Of a stretch of 64,000 nt of DNA, positions 34,931 through 43,524 are shown piece by piece. Where the stretch lies: the NCBI GenBank assembly GCA_050998615.1, contig JBPCQA010000033.1:67729-131728 (forward strand), in the 5' to 3' direction. Position numbers and translations under genes: made by a program. Positions within the stretch are counted from its first letter, which is position 1, and every line of letters starts with the position of its first letter. Source of the DNA: JBPCQA01 sp050998615. GTDB taxonomy: Bacteria > Actinomycetota > Actinomycetes > Propionibacteriales > Nocardioidaceae. The notes beneath the pieces are model-generated. The model was not told where the DNA came from and searched no databases. It saw only the letters and a program-made list of their open reading frames with translations.

Positions 34931-37735
34931 CTACGCCGGGCTGGGAGTCGTACTCGCCAAGTCCGGGTCGCCGACCGGTTCGTCTTGCGCTGAGCTGGCG
35001 CCGGCTTGGGCCTGGTTGGACCACGATTCGAGCTCGGCAAGCGCCGCTGCGTGTTTGTCGACGCACAGCACCACGAGGTCGCCCTTGTTGGCACGGGCCA
35101 TCGCATGCCGGATGGCGCCGATCTCGTCGATCACCACTTCCAGCTGCTTGCACCGAGCCCCCTCCACCACCCGGGAGTTGACACCGTCGGCGACGAGCCG
35201 GGCGGTCTCGCCGCGGGCTCGGCCGCGCAGTGCGGCATCCTCGCGTACGACGATGACGTCGAAGTGGTCCGCCGCGATGGCTCCCAGCTCACGCATGTCT
35301 TCGTCGCGACGGTCTCCAGCGGTGGCGATGACGCCGATCCGTGACGGTTTCGCGAGGTCACTCGCCGCCAACAGTCCATCGCCGACCTTGTCCACGAAGT
35401 CCCCCAGCATCCGCATCCCGGGTGCGTTGTGGCAGTAGTCGACGATCACGTTGACGCCCTCGACCTCGATCTCGTTCAGGCGCCCAGGGGAAAGGTAGTA
35501 GTTGGTCGAGAACGTGCGCAGGCCTTGCCGGATGTCGTGCAGCGGGGCACCGGCCGCGAACGCGGCCGCGGCGGCGGCCAGCGAGTTCTGCACGTTCATC
35601 AACGCCCGGCCACCGAATGTTGCGGGCAGCAGGTGGGTCCAGGCCAGCTGCATCTCCCGGCTGCCATGCTTGACGACGATCATGGTGCCTCGCTCGCTCT
35701 TTTCCAGCACCACTGCCTTGCCGCCACGACGGCAATGTGAGTCGATGAGATCTCGAATCTCAGAGCCTGACTCCGCCATGCTGAACCAGACCACGTCACC
35801 GGAGCAGCGGCGCCGCATTGCCCGGACCAGCTCGTCGTCGGCGTTGAGGACCGCGTGACCACTGCGCGGCACCGCCTCCACCGGAACCGCCTTGACGTCG
35901 GCAAGCTGTTCGATCGTGTCGATGCCGCGGATGCCAAGGTGATCGGGTTGGACGTTGAGCACGACGGCGACGTCGTTGCGTTCGTACCCGAGACCTTCCC
36001 GCAAGATGCCGCCGCGGGCGACCTCGAAGACGGCGAAGTCCACGCGTGGATTTTGCAGCACCATCCGGGCCGACTTGGGGCCAGAGGCGTCGGCCCGGAT
36101 CACCAGCCGCTCGTCGATGACAACACCGTCGGTGGAGGTCATCCCCACCTTGCGGCCCATGCCCTTGAAAATGTGGGCGATCATCCGCGCCGTGGTGGTC
36201 TTGCCGTTCGTGCCGGTGACCGACACGACTGGGATACGGCTGGGCGCGCCAGGCGGGAACAGCATGTCGACAACGGACTTGGAGATGAACTGGGGGTCGC
36301 CCAGCGTCGGATGAGTATGCATCCGGAAGCCCGGTGCGGCGTTCACCTCGCAGATGGCGCCACCGGCCTCGCGCACCGGCTCGGTGATGTCGGGACAGAT
36401 GAAGTCAATGCCGGCAATGTCGAGCCCGATGACCCGGGCCGCCTCCTCGGCGATCTCGACGTTCTCCGGGTGTGCTTCGAGCGTGCGGTCGATCGAGATG
36501 CCGCCGGTGGACATGTTGCCGGTCAAGGTCAGCTTGACCTCCTCGCCGGCCGGCGGCACCGAGCTCAGTTGGTATCCCTGTGCCTGAACCAGCTCCTCGG
36601 CCGCCTCGTCGACCTTGATGCGCGTCAGCACCTTCTCGTGCCCGACGCCTCGGCGCGGGTCCGCGTTGACCTTGTCGACAAGCTCGGCGACCGTGCTGCT
36701 GCCGTCACCGATCACGCGTGCGGGCACCCGTTCGGCGATCGCAGCGATCCGCCCATCGATGACCAGGCACCGGTAGTCGCGCCCGCTCACGAACGTCTCG
36801 ATGATGACTCGCCCATCGCGCGACTGCGCCTCGGCGATCTGGAACGCGTTCCTTACAGCCGCCTCGTCGGTCAGGTTCAGGCACACCCCGCGGCCATGAT
36901 TTCCGTCCAGCGGCTTGCAGACGACCGGGTAGCCGATCCGGCTGGCCACCGCGACCGCCTGGTCGGCCGTCTTTATCGACTCCGCGCGTGGGACCGGGAG
37001 CCCGGCAGCGCTGAGCAATCTCCCGGTAAGGGCCTTGTCGCTCGCTACATCGACAGCAATGGCCGACGTAGCCGACGTCATCGTCGCCCTGATGCGTTTT
37101 TGGTGCACGCCCTGCCCGAGCTGCACCAACGAATACTGGTTGAGCCTGATCCATGGGATGTCTCGTGACACCGCCTCGTCGAGGATTGCCTGCGTCGACG
37201 GCCCGAACGCGGTGCGCTCGGCACGCACGATAAACCGCTCCCGCTCGGCCTCGAAGTCGAATGTCGCGTCGGGAGACACCAGGTGATTGATGAGGCGTAC
37301 GGCGAGTCGGCCGGCCTCGACGCCCACGTTCTCGTCGACGTACCCGTAGATCACGTTGTAACGACCGCGCTCGCCGGGAACCTGACGGGTCTTGCCGCGC
37401 CGCAGATCATGTCCGACCTCATGCTGCAGCTGCAGCGCCACGTGCTCACAGACATGGCCAAGCCAGGTGCCTTCGACGAGGCGCTCGACGAAGCCGCCCT
37501 TGCGGCCGCGTGAGCAGGAGTGCCTGCGCAATCCAGGCAGCATCTCCAGGAGCTGCTCGGTGAAGTTCGGGATGCGGTCGGTCGGCCAGTCCTCCAACGA
37601 GCCGAGGTCGACGACGAGGTGGATTGCCTTGTCGTAGGACCAAACGTTGCCGCCGCGGTAAATCCGGGTCTCGACGATGGCCAGTTCCGGGCTCAGGTCG
37701 GTCGTGCTGCCATGGGTGCGGGCGGTGTCGGTCAT
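34931..37735 (-). CDS. cphA: Cyanophycin synthetase
   Basis: 934-aa bifunctional enzyme that polymerises aspartate and arginine into cyanophycin, a nitrogen/carbon reserve, in the cytoplasm. An N-terminal domain (residues 1-165, RIYRGGNVWSYDKAIHLVVDLG) is followed by an ATP-grasp domain (about 210-495, YPVVCKPLDGNHGRGV, ICEVNAAPGFRMH) that adds Asp and a Mur-ligase domain (about 500-895) with P-loop GTNGKTTTARMI at 508-519 and QPDHLGIRGIDTIEQLADVK, which adds Arg. Length and domains match CphA1. The ATG overlaps the cphB stop (ATGA at 37732-37735), so synthesis and degradation genes are translationally coupled. Transcription probably starts before cphB. Confidence 0.96.
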   Translation of the reverse strand: MTDTARTHGSTTDLSPELAIVETRIYRGGNVWSYDKAIHLVVDLGSLEDWPTDRIPNFTEQLLEMLPGLRRHSCSRGRKGGFVERLVEGTWLGHVCEHVALQLQHEVGHDLRRGKTRQVPGERGRYNVIYGYVDENVGVEAGRLAVRLINHLVSPDATFDFEAERERFIVRAERTAFGPSTQAILDEAVSRDIPWIRLNQYSLVQLGQGVHQKRIRATMTSATSAIAVDVASDKALTGRLLSAAGLPVPRAESIKTADQAVAVASRIGYPVVCKPLDGNHGRGVCLNLTDEAAVRNAFQIAEAQSRDGRVIIETFVSGRDYRCLVIDGRIAAIAERVPARVIGDGSSTVAELVDKVNADPRRGVGHEKVLTRIKVDEAAEELVQAQGYQLSSVPPAGEEVKLTLTGNMSTGGISIDRTLEAHPENVEIAEEAARVIGLDIAGIDFICPDITEPVREAGGAICEVNAAPGFRMHTHPTLGDPQFISKSVVDMLFPPGAPSRIPVVSVTGTNGKTTTARMIAHIFKGMGRKVGMTSTDGVVIDERLVIRADASGPKSARMVLQNPRVDFAVFEVARGGILREGLGYERNDVAVVLNVQPDHLGIRGIDTIEQLADVKAVPVEAVPRSGHAVLNADDELVRAMRRRCSGDVVWFSMAESGSEIRDLIDSHCRRGGKAVVLEKSERGTMIVVKHGSREMQLAWTHLLPATFGGRALMNVQNSLAAAAAAFAAGAPLHDIRQGLRTFSTNYYLSPGRLNEIEVEGVNVIVDYCHNAPGMRMLGDFVDKVGDGLLAASDLAKPSRIGVIATAGDRRDEDMRELGAIAADHFDVIVVREDAALRGRARGETARLVADGVNSRVVEGARCKQLEVVIDEIGAIRHAMARANKGDLVVLCVDKHAAALAELESWSNQAQAGASSAQDEPVGDPDLASTTPSPA

Positions 37736-38697
37736 CTGCTGTCATCCTCCAGGTCGTGCCCGCCGCCGCGCCGGCTTCGAGTCAGGCTTGTCGATGAGAC
37801 GCCCTCGGCGGCGATGTCGTGAGCGAGTCGGCGAAGATCCGCACCCGCCTCGCGAAGCTCTGTCTCTTCGGCTGGGTCGGTTCGGGTGCCGACGGCTACC
37901 AATCCTCGCGTGACCAGGTCGAATCGGGCACCGGCCGGCAACACATGCAGCCGCGCATTGGAGATCATCAGCGGCTCGGTGCGCTTGGCGTCGTGGGCCG
38001 TCGAGGTCATGTGCTCTCCGTCGATGATCGTCACAGCGCCTTTGCCGATGACCTCCACCCGATGGCCGTCAGTGACGACAGCTGCGGTGTCTTCGTCCAC
38101 CCCGATCCCGAGCAGGTCAGGCGATTGGGCGACCAGCATGAGCAGCCGTCCGTAGCGGTTGCGCTGCGCGAAGTGTTGGTCGATGACGCAACCGTGCAGC
38201 AAGCCGAGCCCGGACGCCAGCTGGGTCATGCGCTGTTTGGGCGTGGACCCTCCCGGCCCGAGCGCGACCATATGTGAGGATTGGATGCTGGCTCCGGCCG
38301 ACGTGCCGCCGATCGTCACGCCGCGTCGATGCGCTGCCCTGATGGCCTCACCGAAGAGGGTTCCGTTGATGATCGCGGACAGCTTCAATTGGTTGCCGCC
38401 GGTCATGAAGATTCCGGTGACGTCGTGCAGCCGAGCAGCCAGCGCCGGGTCGTCTGCCTCTTGCCGAGACTCGGGACGGATGGCGTTCACCTTGGCAGCC
38501 CCGAGGTGCTCGAACAACGCCGAATAGATCTCCACGATCTCCGGACCCAACGACGAGGCGGTGGGAATGACCGCGATGTGGGCCGAGTGGTCGCCACAGG
38601 CGGCGACGAAATGTCGAAGCACCGTACGACGCTTAAGCTTGTCTTCCGCGCCACCGATAACGTACAAGGACCCCACGGGTTGTCGGGACGCGCACAT
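37732..38697 (-). CDS. cphB: Cyanophycinase
   Basis: Peptidase E-like serine exopeptidase (321 aa) that cuts cyanophycin into beta-Asp-Arg dipeptides. The nucleophile Ser133 is in GGTSAGAS, with TGGNQL at 99-104 and VIDQHFAQRNRYGRLL providing the characteristic His region. The start ATG 38697 has a TAGGGT -10 exactly 7 bases upstream; an earlier in-frame ATG lies inside serB and is not supported. It precedes cphA in a two-gene operon. No isoaspartyl dipeptidase, needed to finish degradation, is visible in the window. Confidence 0.94.
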   Translation of the reverse strand: MCASRQPVGSLYVIGGAEDKLKRRTVLRHFVAACGDHSAHIAVIPTASSLGPEIVEIYSALFEHLGAAKVNAIRPESRQEADDPALAARLHDVTGIFMTGGNQLKLSAIINGTLFGEAIRAAHRRGVTIGGTSAGASIQSSHMVALGPGGSTPKQRMTQLASGLGLLHGCVIDQHFAQRNRYGRLLMLVAQSPDLLGIGVDEDTAAVVTDGHRVEVIGKGAVTIIDGEHMTSTAHDAKRTEPLMISNARLHVLPAGARFDLVTRGLVAVGTRTDPAEETELREAGADLRRLAHDIAAEGVSSTSLTRSRRGGGHDLEDDSR

Positions 38698-38704
38698 GGA
38701 CCGA

Positions 38705-38710
38705 ACCCTA
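38705..38710 (-). promoter_or_regulatory. -10 element, leaderless promoter of cphB-cphA, inside the serB stop
   Basis: TAGGGT on the minus strand, 7 bases before ATG 38697. Its first three bases are the TAG stop codon of serB, so the cph promoter is embedded in the end of the upstream gene. Confidence 0.55.
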
Positions 38711-39913
38711 CGCGGTCCCCTGAGCCGGTGCGGCATCTGCTTCGTCCGCTGCCTCGATGGCTTCTCGGCTGATGCCCAAGAGGAACAGAATCGCATCCAG
38801 GTACGGGAAGTTGACCGCGGTATGCGCCGCCTGCCGGACGGAAGGCGTTGCGTTGAAGGCGATACCGAGACCGGCCGTGGTCAGCATGTCGACGTCGTTG
38901 GCCCCGTCACCGATGGCCACGGTCTGATCCAGGGCGATCTTGGCGTCCGCTGCGAACCGCCGCAACGCCGCCGCTTTACCGGCGCGATCAAGCACGTCAC
39001 CAACGATCCGGCCGGTGAGCCGGCCACCGACGATCTCGAGCTCGTTGGCCTGTGCGTAATCGATGCCCAGCTCGCCTGCCAGCCGGTCAGCCAGCCGGTT
39101 GAAGCCGCCACTGACGATCGCGAAGCGATAGCCGAGCCGTTTCAGAGTTCGCACCAACGTGCGGGCACCCGGCGTCAGCTCGATCGCGTCGTAGACCCTG
39201 TCCAAGACGTCGGCGTCAAGACCGGCAAGCAAGCCCACCCGAGCACGCAGCGCGGTTGCGAAGTCGAGCTCGCCACTCATCGCGCGCTCGGTGAGCGCCG
39301 CAACTTCGGCACCCACGCCGGCATGGGTGGCCAGCAGGTCGATCGCCTCACCTCGCACCAGGGTGGAATCCATGTCCATCACCACCAACCGGCGCCCGTG
39401 CCGCAGCAGACCGGCCGGCTGGACCGCGACGTCGACGCGCTGGATGGCGGCCTCGGCCGCCAAGACCGCGCGTAGCCGGGCGATGTTGGCGCCAGAGACG
39501 TCGAACTCGATCGCGGTCACCGGATAGCGCGCAACCCGCACGATCCGATCGATGTTGGCTCCGGTGTCTGCCGTGCGCCCGGCGATCCCGGCGACCGCTC
39601 GCGGCGAGAGGGGGTGCCCCAGCACGGTGACATGAGCGCGGCCCTGGCTACGACGATCGTTGTCACCGGCTCCGCGCACCACCTCGACATCCATGTCCAT
39701 GCTCGCGGCTGCCTCCCTGATGCAGGCGTCGAGTCTGGAGCAGTCCGGTGGTGCGGTGATCAGAATGCCCAGCACCAGGCGCCCGCGCAGCACGATCTGC
39801 TCGATGTCGACGACCTCGACCGGGAACGTCGACAACGTGCGGAACATCGCTGCGGTCACGCCTCGTCGGTCCTGGCCGGTGACGGTGATCAGCAACGTGG
39901 GCGCATCGGTCAT
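38708..39913 (-). CDS. serB: Phosphoserine phosphatase
   Basis: 401-aa HAD-superfamily enzyme completing serine biosynthesis. Two ACT-like regulatory domains fill residues 1-165 (LLITVTGQDRRGVTAAMF; AHVTVLGHPLSPRAVAGI), then the catalytic DMDST at 180-184, IVSGGFNRLADRL, and GDGANDVDML. The long two-ACT form is usual in actinobacteria and lets serine or another amino acid regulate activity. It overlaps the preceding hypothetical gene by ATGA, and its TAG stop forms part of the cphB -10. Confidence 0.95.
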   Translation of the reverse strand: MTDAPTLLITVTGQDRRGVTAAMFRTLSTFPVEVVDIEQIVLRGRLVLGILITAPPDCSRLDACIREAAASMDMDVEVVRGAGDNDRRSQGRAHVTVLGHPLSPRAVAGIAGRTADTGANIDRIVRVARYPVTAIEFDVSGANIARLRAVLAAEAAIQRVDVAVQPAGLLRHGRRLVVMDMDSTLVRGEAIDLLATHAGVGAEVAALTERAMSGELDFATALRARVGLLAGLDADVLDRVYDAIELTPGARTLVRTLKRLGYRFAIVSGGFNRLADRLAGELGIDYAQANELEIVGGRLTGRIVGDVLDRAGKAAALRRFAADAKIALDQTVAIGDGANDVDMLTTAGLGIAFNATPSVRQAAHTAVNFPYLDAILFLLGISREAIEAADEADAAPAQGTA

Positions 39914-40653
39914 AGCGGTGGAGCCTGATCACCGTCGAGGGAGGACGTGGCGGCAACCAGCCCGGCGCGGGCAGCGCGCGCAAGCGGTTGCAACGCCGTA
40001 CGACGTCGGTTGGCGACCGTCGCCGACAACGACCCCCCCTCGTCTCGCAGCGCCAGCTCGACGATGCGCTGACACCGCAGACTCGTCACCGCCAGCTGTG
40101 CCGCGCGCGGAGTGGGGAAGGGCAGCCAGGCGTCGAGAGTTGCCGGGGCCCGGAGGTTCAGCAGGGCGTCAGCGGCGTCCGGGCTCCACGAGGCGACGTC
40201 CAGCGAGCCTAGGTCGGCGGCCGCCTGGGTCACCGCAGCGCGCAGTTCCCGGTCGGCGGTGGGGATGTCGGGCAAAAAGGTCGGCGGGGTGACAGCGGAA
40301 GCCATCCAGACCGTGAGGCCGCCCGACGGCCGGGGGACGAAGCCGATGTCGGGCCCGTGCGCCACGATGGCTTCGCCGACGTCTAGCGCGTCCGCGTTGA
40401 ACAGCGCCGGGCCGCCGAGACCGATCGGGTCACCCGGCGTTGGCAGGCTCGCGGTGACTCGGCTGGCACCTTGACGACGCAATTCGCCCAGCAACAGCGC
40501 GGGGGACAACCGGACGCCCGGTGTGAGACCGGCGAATTCGACCGCCGCGTCGGCACCGATGACTCCGCTGATGACGGCGTCGGCACTCTCCCGGCGAGCC
40601 AGCCACCCGTTTAGCCAGCACGCCACCCTGGCCGCGCGCGGAACAATCAACAC
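39910..40653 (-). CDS. Conserved hypothetical protein upstream of serB
   Basis: A 247-aa soluble protein with no recognised domain. The composition is Ala/Leu/Arg-rich, with LTPGVRLSPALLLGELRRQGASRV, a GGPALFNADALDVGEAIV segment and a basic C-terminus. Homologues of this shape sit beside serB in related actinobacteria (from memory). The second of two adjacent GTG codons is preferred as start because a TAGGCT -10 lies 6 bases before it. It overlaps serB by ATGA, so a functional link with serine metabolism is possible but unproved. Confidence 0.7.
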   Translation of the reverse strand: MLIVPRAARVACWLNGWLARRESADAVISGVIGADAAVEFAGLTPGVRLSPALLLGELRRQGASRVTASLPTPGDPIGLGGPALFNADALDVGEAIVAHGPDIGFVPRPSGGLTVWMASAVTPPTFLPDIPTADRELRAAVTQAAADLGSLDVASWSPDAADALLNLRAPATLDAWLPFPTPRAAQLAVTSLRCQRIVELALRDEGGSLSATVANRRRTALQPLARAARAGLVAATSSLDGDQAPPL

Positions 40654-40659
40654 CACCCG

Positions 40660-40665
40660 AGCCTA
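40660..40665 (-). promoter_or_regulatory. -10 element of the hypothetical-serB operon
   Basis: TAGGCT on the minus strand, 6 bases before GTG 40653, leaderless type. Confidence 0.45.
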
Positions 40666-40750
40666 CGAGAGTCGTGGAGACCGCGGTGCCGCGCCGAGGA
40701 CAACGCTGGTGCAATAGGTTTGGCGCAAGCGTCCACCCGGAAGGAGCACG

Positions 40751-41551
40751 ATGGCCGCGGTCATTGAGCTGGCGGACGTGTCCGTGGTGCGCGGGACCAA
40801 CCGGCTCTTGAGCGAAGTGAACTGGCGGGTCGAGCACGACGAACGGTGGGTTGTGGTGGGCCCCAACGGCGCCGGGAAGACGACGCTGCTTCAGGTGCTC
40901 GCCGCCCAGCTGTACCCGACCGACGGCGTGGTCGGCGTCTTGGGCGAGGTAGTGGGAACTGTGGACGTGTTCGAGCTGCGTCCCCGCATCGGCCTCAGCA
41001 GCGCGGCGCTCGCGGATCGCATCCCGAAGGGGGAGCCGGTGCGCGACGTGGTGATGTCGGCGTCGTACGCCGTCGTGGGACGTTGGCGCGAGCAGTACGA
41101 CGATCTCGACCGCGACCGGGCCGCCGCCTTGTTGCGTGAGGTCGGGGTGGCTCACCTGGCCGACCGCGCCTTCGGCACGCTAAGCGAGGGCGAACGCAAA
41201 CGAGTGCAGATCGCCCGGGCCCTGATGACCGACCCCGAGTTGCTGCTGCTCGACGAGCCCGCCGCGGGACTTGACCTCGGCGGTCGCGAGGACCTGGTCA
41301 GCACGTTGTCCCTCTTGGCCTATGACGACGCGTCACCGGCCACCGTGCTGGTCAGTCACCACGTCGAGGAGATACCCCCGGGCTTCACTCATGTGATCTT
41401 GCTGCGCCGCGGCGGGGTCGTCGCGGCCGGCCCGTTGGAGTCCACGCTGACCGAGGCGACGTTGTCGGCCACGTTCGGGATGCCGCTGCGACTCGACCAC
41501 TCAGCCGGTCGCTACAGTGCTCGCCGGCGACTGCGGGCTCGCAAACACTGA
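40751..41551 (+). CDS. ABC transporter ATP-binding protein, orphan
   Basis: 266-aa ATPase with Walker A GPNGAGKTT at residues 37-45, an LSEGERKR signature (E in place of the second G) and Walker B LLLLDEPAAGLDLGG. There is no adjacent permease, and the LSEGE form with GLDLGG matches a group of cytosolic orphan ATPases near molybdate-type families. Role unknown. GGAAGGAG lies 7 bases before the ATG. Confidence 0.85.
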   Translation: MAAVIELADVSVVRGTNRLLSEVNWRVEHDERWVVVGPNGAGKTTLLQVLAAQLYPTDGVVGVLGEVVGTVDVFELRPRIGLSSAALADRIPKGEPVRDVVMSASYAVVGRWREQYDDLDRDRAAALLREVGVAHLADRAFGTLSEGERKRVQIARALMTDPELLLLDEPAAGLDLGGREDLVSTLSLLAYDDASPATVLVSHHVEEIPPGFTHVILLRRGGVVAAGPLESTLTEATLSATFGMPLRLDHSAGRYSARRRLRARKH

Positions 41552-41596
41552 CGTCCACCGCATTCGATGCGCCATGTTGGTTGCTCAACGTTGGGC

Positions 41597-41602
41597 TAGG
41601 GT
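41597..41602 (+). promoter_or_regulatory. -10 element, leaderless promoter of nfeD-like gene
   Basis: TAGGGT followed by 7 bases and ATG 41610; no ribosome binding site precedes the gene. Confidence 0.5.
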
Positions 41603-41609
41603 CTTAGGC

Positions 41610-42056
41610 ATGGACTGGGTGCGCGAACACGGTTGGGAGACCTGGCTGATCATCGCCTTGGTCCTGGCCGGCGCGGAGCTGGCAACCTTGGATCTCACCT
41701 TGCTGATGTTGGGGGTCGGGGCGGGCGCCGGCTGCCTGATGAACGTGCTCGGGTTCAACATCTGGATCCAGGTGCTGGTCGCTGCCGCGGTTGCCGTCGC
41801 GCTGCTGGCGTTCGTGCGGCCGAACGTCGTACGCCGGCTGCATGCCGGGCCTACGCTGATGAACACGCCGGAGTCCCTGATCGGTGAGGCCGGGCTGGTG
41901 CTCGAGCAGGTGACCGCGCACACTGGCCGAGTCAAGCTGCGTGGCGAGGTGTGGTCGGCCCGCACCGTCGACTCCCGCGCAGTGATCGAGCCGGGCAAAA
42001 ATGTCGAGGTGGCAGAAATCGACGGGGCGACCGCGGTCGTCTATTTGCGCTCATGA
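41610..42056 (+). CDS. NfeD-like membrane protein
   Basis: 148 aa with two or three hydrophobic helices in residues 12-75 and a C-terminal OB-fold domain (ESLIGEAGLVLEQVTAHTGRVKLRGEVWSARTVD). NfeD proteins partner with SPFH (stomatin/flotillin) proteins in membrane microdomains, and an SPFH gene follows 124 bases downstream. The start is set by the -10 spacing; an upstream open frame lacks support. Confidence 0.87.
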   Translation: MDWVREHGWETWLIIALVLAGAELATLDLTLLMLGVGAGAGCLMNVLGFNIWIQVLVAAAVAVALLAFVRPNVVRRLHAGPTLMNTPESLIGEAGLVLEQVTAHTGRVKLRGEVWSARTVDSRAVIEPGKNVEVAEIDGATAVVYLRS

Positions 42057-42180
42057 CGTGGGATGCCGCTGCCAGCCGATGCCGCTGCGACGATGTCGCG
42101 AATGGAGATGACGCAAGGCCGATCTCGAATCGATCCGGGCACCGCGTCCGGCGAGCAACAACCCCGAGGGAGTCGTGTCG

Positions 42181-43524
42181 ATGGTTCCGTTGATCATCTT
42201 GGGCGTGGTGGTCGTCATTGTCATCATCGTCTTGTTCAGGTCGGTTCGTGTCGTGCCGCAGGCTCGGGCAGGGATTGTCGAGCGCTTCGGCAAGTACCGG
42301 ACGACATTCTCAGCCGGTCTCAACCTGCTGACCCCGTTCGTCGACCGCGTTCGCTACACCATCGATCTGCGCGAGCAGGTCGTGTCCTTCCCACCTCAGC
42401 CGGTCATCACCGAAGACAACCTGGTGGTCTCGATCGACACCGTGATCTACTTCCAGGTGACCAACCCGGTAGCTGCGACGTACGAGATCGCCAACTACAT
42501 CCAGGCCATCGAGCAACTCACCATGACCACGTTGCGCAACATCGCCGGCGGCATGGACCTCGAGCAAACGCTGACCAGCCGCGACGAGATCAATTCGGCT
42601 CTGCGCGGCGTGCTGGACGAGGCGACCGGGCGCTGGGGCATCCGGGTCAACCGGGTGGAGTTGAAGGGCATCGACCCACCGCCGTCCATCAAGGATGCGA
42701 TGGAGAAGCAGATGCGCGCCGACCGCGACAAGCGCGCCGCGATCCTCACTGCCGAAGGCATGCGGCAGTCGCAGATCCTCACTGCCGAAGGGCAGAAGCA
42801 ATCGGCGATCCTGACCGCCGAAGGCGATCGGGAGGCGCTGATCTTGCGGGCTCAAGGCGACCGGCAATCGCGCATTCTGCAAGCTCAGGGCGAGGGGCAG
42901 GCGATTCTCACCGTCTTCCAGTCAATCCACGACGGCTCTCCCGATCAGGCCCTGCTTGCCTACCAGTACCTCCAGATGCTGCCCAAGATCGCCGAGGGCG
43001 ACGCCAACAAGGTATGGATCGTGCCGAGCGAGATCGGCCGTGCGCTCGAAGGTCTCGGCAGCACGATCGGGTCGATCCAGGGGATCCAGCCACAGACCGA
43101 CGGACCCCGTCAACGGGTCGATTACGGTGAGTCGACGGCCACCGACTTCCCGGCCGGAGGGGACATCGACTCCTCGCTGTCGACGACACACGACGAGGTT
43201 GCCGAGGCGATTGCCGAGGCCGCCGAGGCGGCCCGCCCCGGTCGCCGGGTCGAGCGGGACCCCGGAGTGGCGGGCGGCCTCGGAGGCAGCCAAAACCAGG
43301 GCGGAGAAACCCAGGGCGGAGCGATTCAGGGCGGCGAAGCGGGGACGCCGCTGACGGCTGCCGTCTCATCACCCGCCGACTCGATGCCACCGACGGAGCC
43401 CACACCGCCTCCGGGTCCGAAACAGGCCACGCTGCCGGGGCCGCCGACCCATCCCGAGCCGGGGACTGGCCAGCAGCCCCGCGACGAGGAACCATCAGGC
43501 ATGCCCGCGCCGCCTCGGCAGTGA
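42181..43524 (+). CDS. SPFH/band 7 (stomatin-like) membrane protein
   Basis: 447 aa. One N-terminal helix (residues 3-20), a band 7 domain to about residue 200 (VVPQARAGIVERFGKY, LVVSIDTVIYFQVTNPV), then a coiled-coil-like stretch with ILTAEG...Q repeats (about 185-240), and a long Gly/Gln/Pro-rich disordered tail with QGG units from 360 on. Family members scaffold membrane microdomains with NfeD, here the gene just upstream. ATG 42181 is chosen because GAGGGAG lies 8 bases before it; GTG 42175 would be too close. It overlaps the next gene at GTGA. Confidence 0.92.
   Translation: MVPLIILGVVVVIVIIVLFRSVRVVPQARAGIVERFGKYRTTFSAGLNLLTPFVDRVRYTIDLREQVVSFPPQPVITEDNLVVSIDTVIYFQVTNPVAATYEIANYIQAIEQLTMTTLRNIAGGMDLEQTLTSRDEINSALRGVLDEATGRWGIRVNRVELKGIDPPPSIKDAMEKQMRADRDKRAAILTAEGMRQSQILTAEGQKQSAILTAEGDREALILRAQGDRQSRILQAQGEGQAILTVFQSIHDGSPDQALLAYQYLQMLPKIAEGDANKVWIVPSEIGRALEGLGSTIGSIQGIQPQTDGPRQRVDYGESTATDFPAGGDIDSSLSTTHDEVAEAIAEAAEAARPGRRVERDPGVAGGLGGSQNQGGETQGGAIQGGEAGTPLTAAVSSPADSMPPTEPTPPPGPKQATLPGPPTHPEPGTGQQPRDEEPSGMPAPPRQ

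Noticed and set aside
35855..37168. 437-codon plus-strand frame opposite cphA
   Set aside because: Antisense shadow; composition is Arg/Asp/His-rich and resembles no protein, while cphA is unmistakable.
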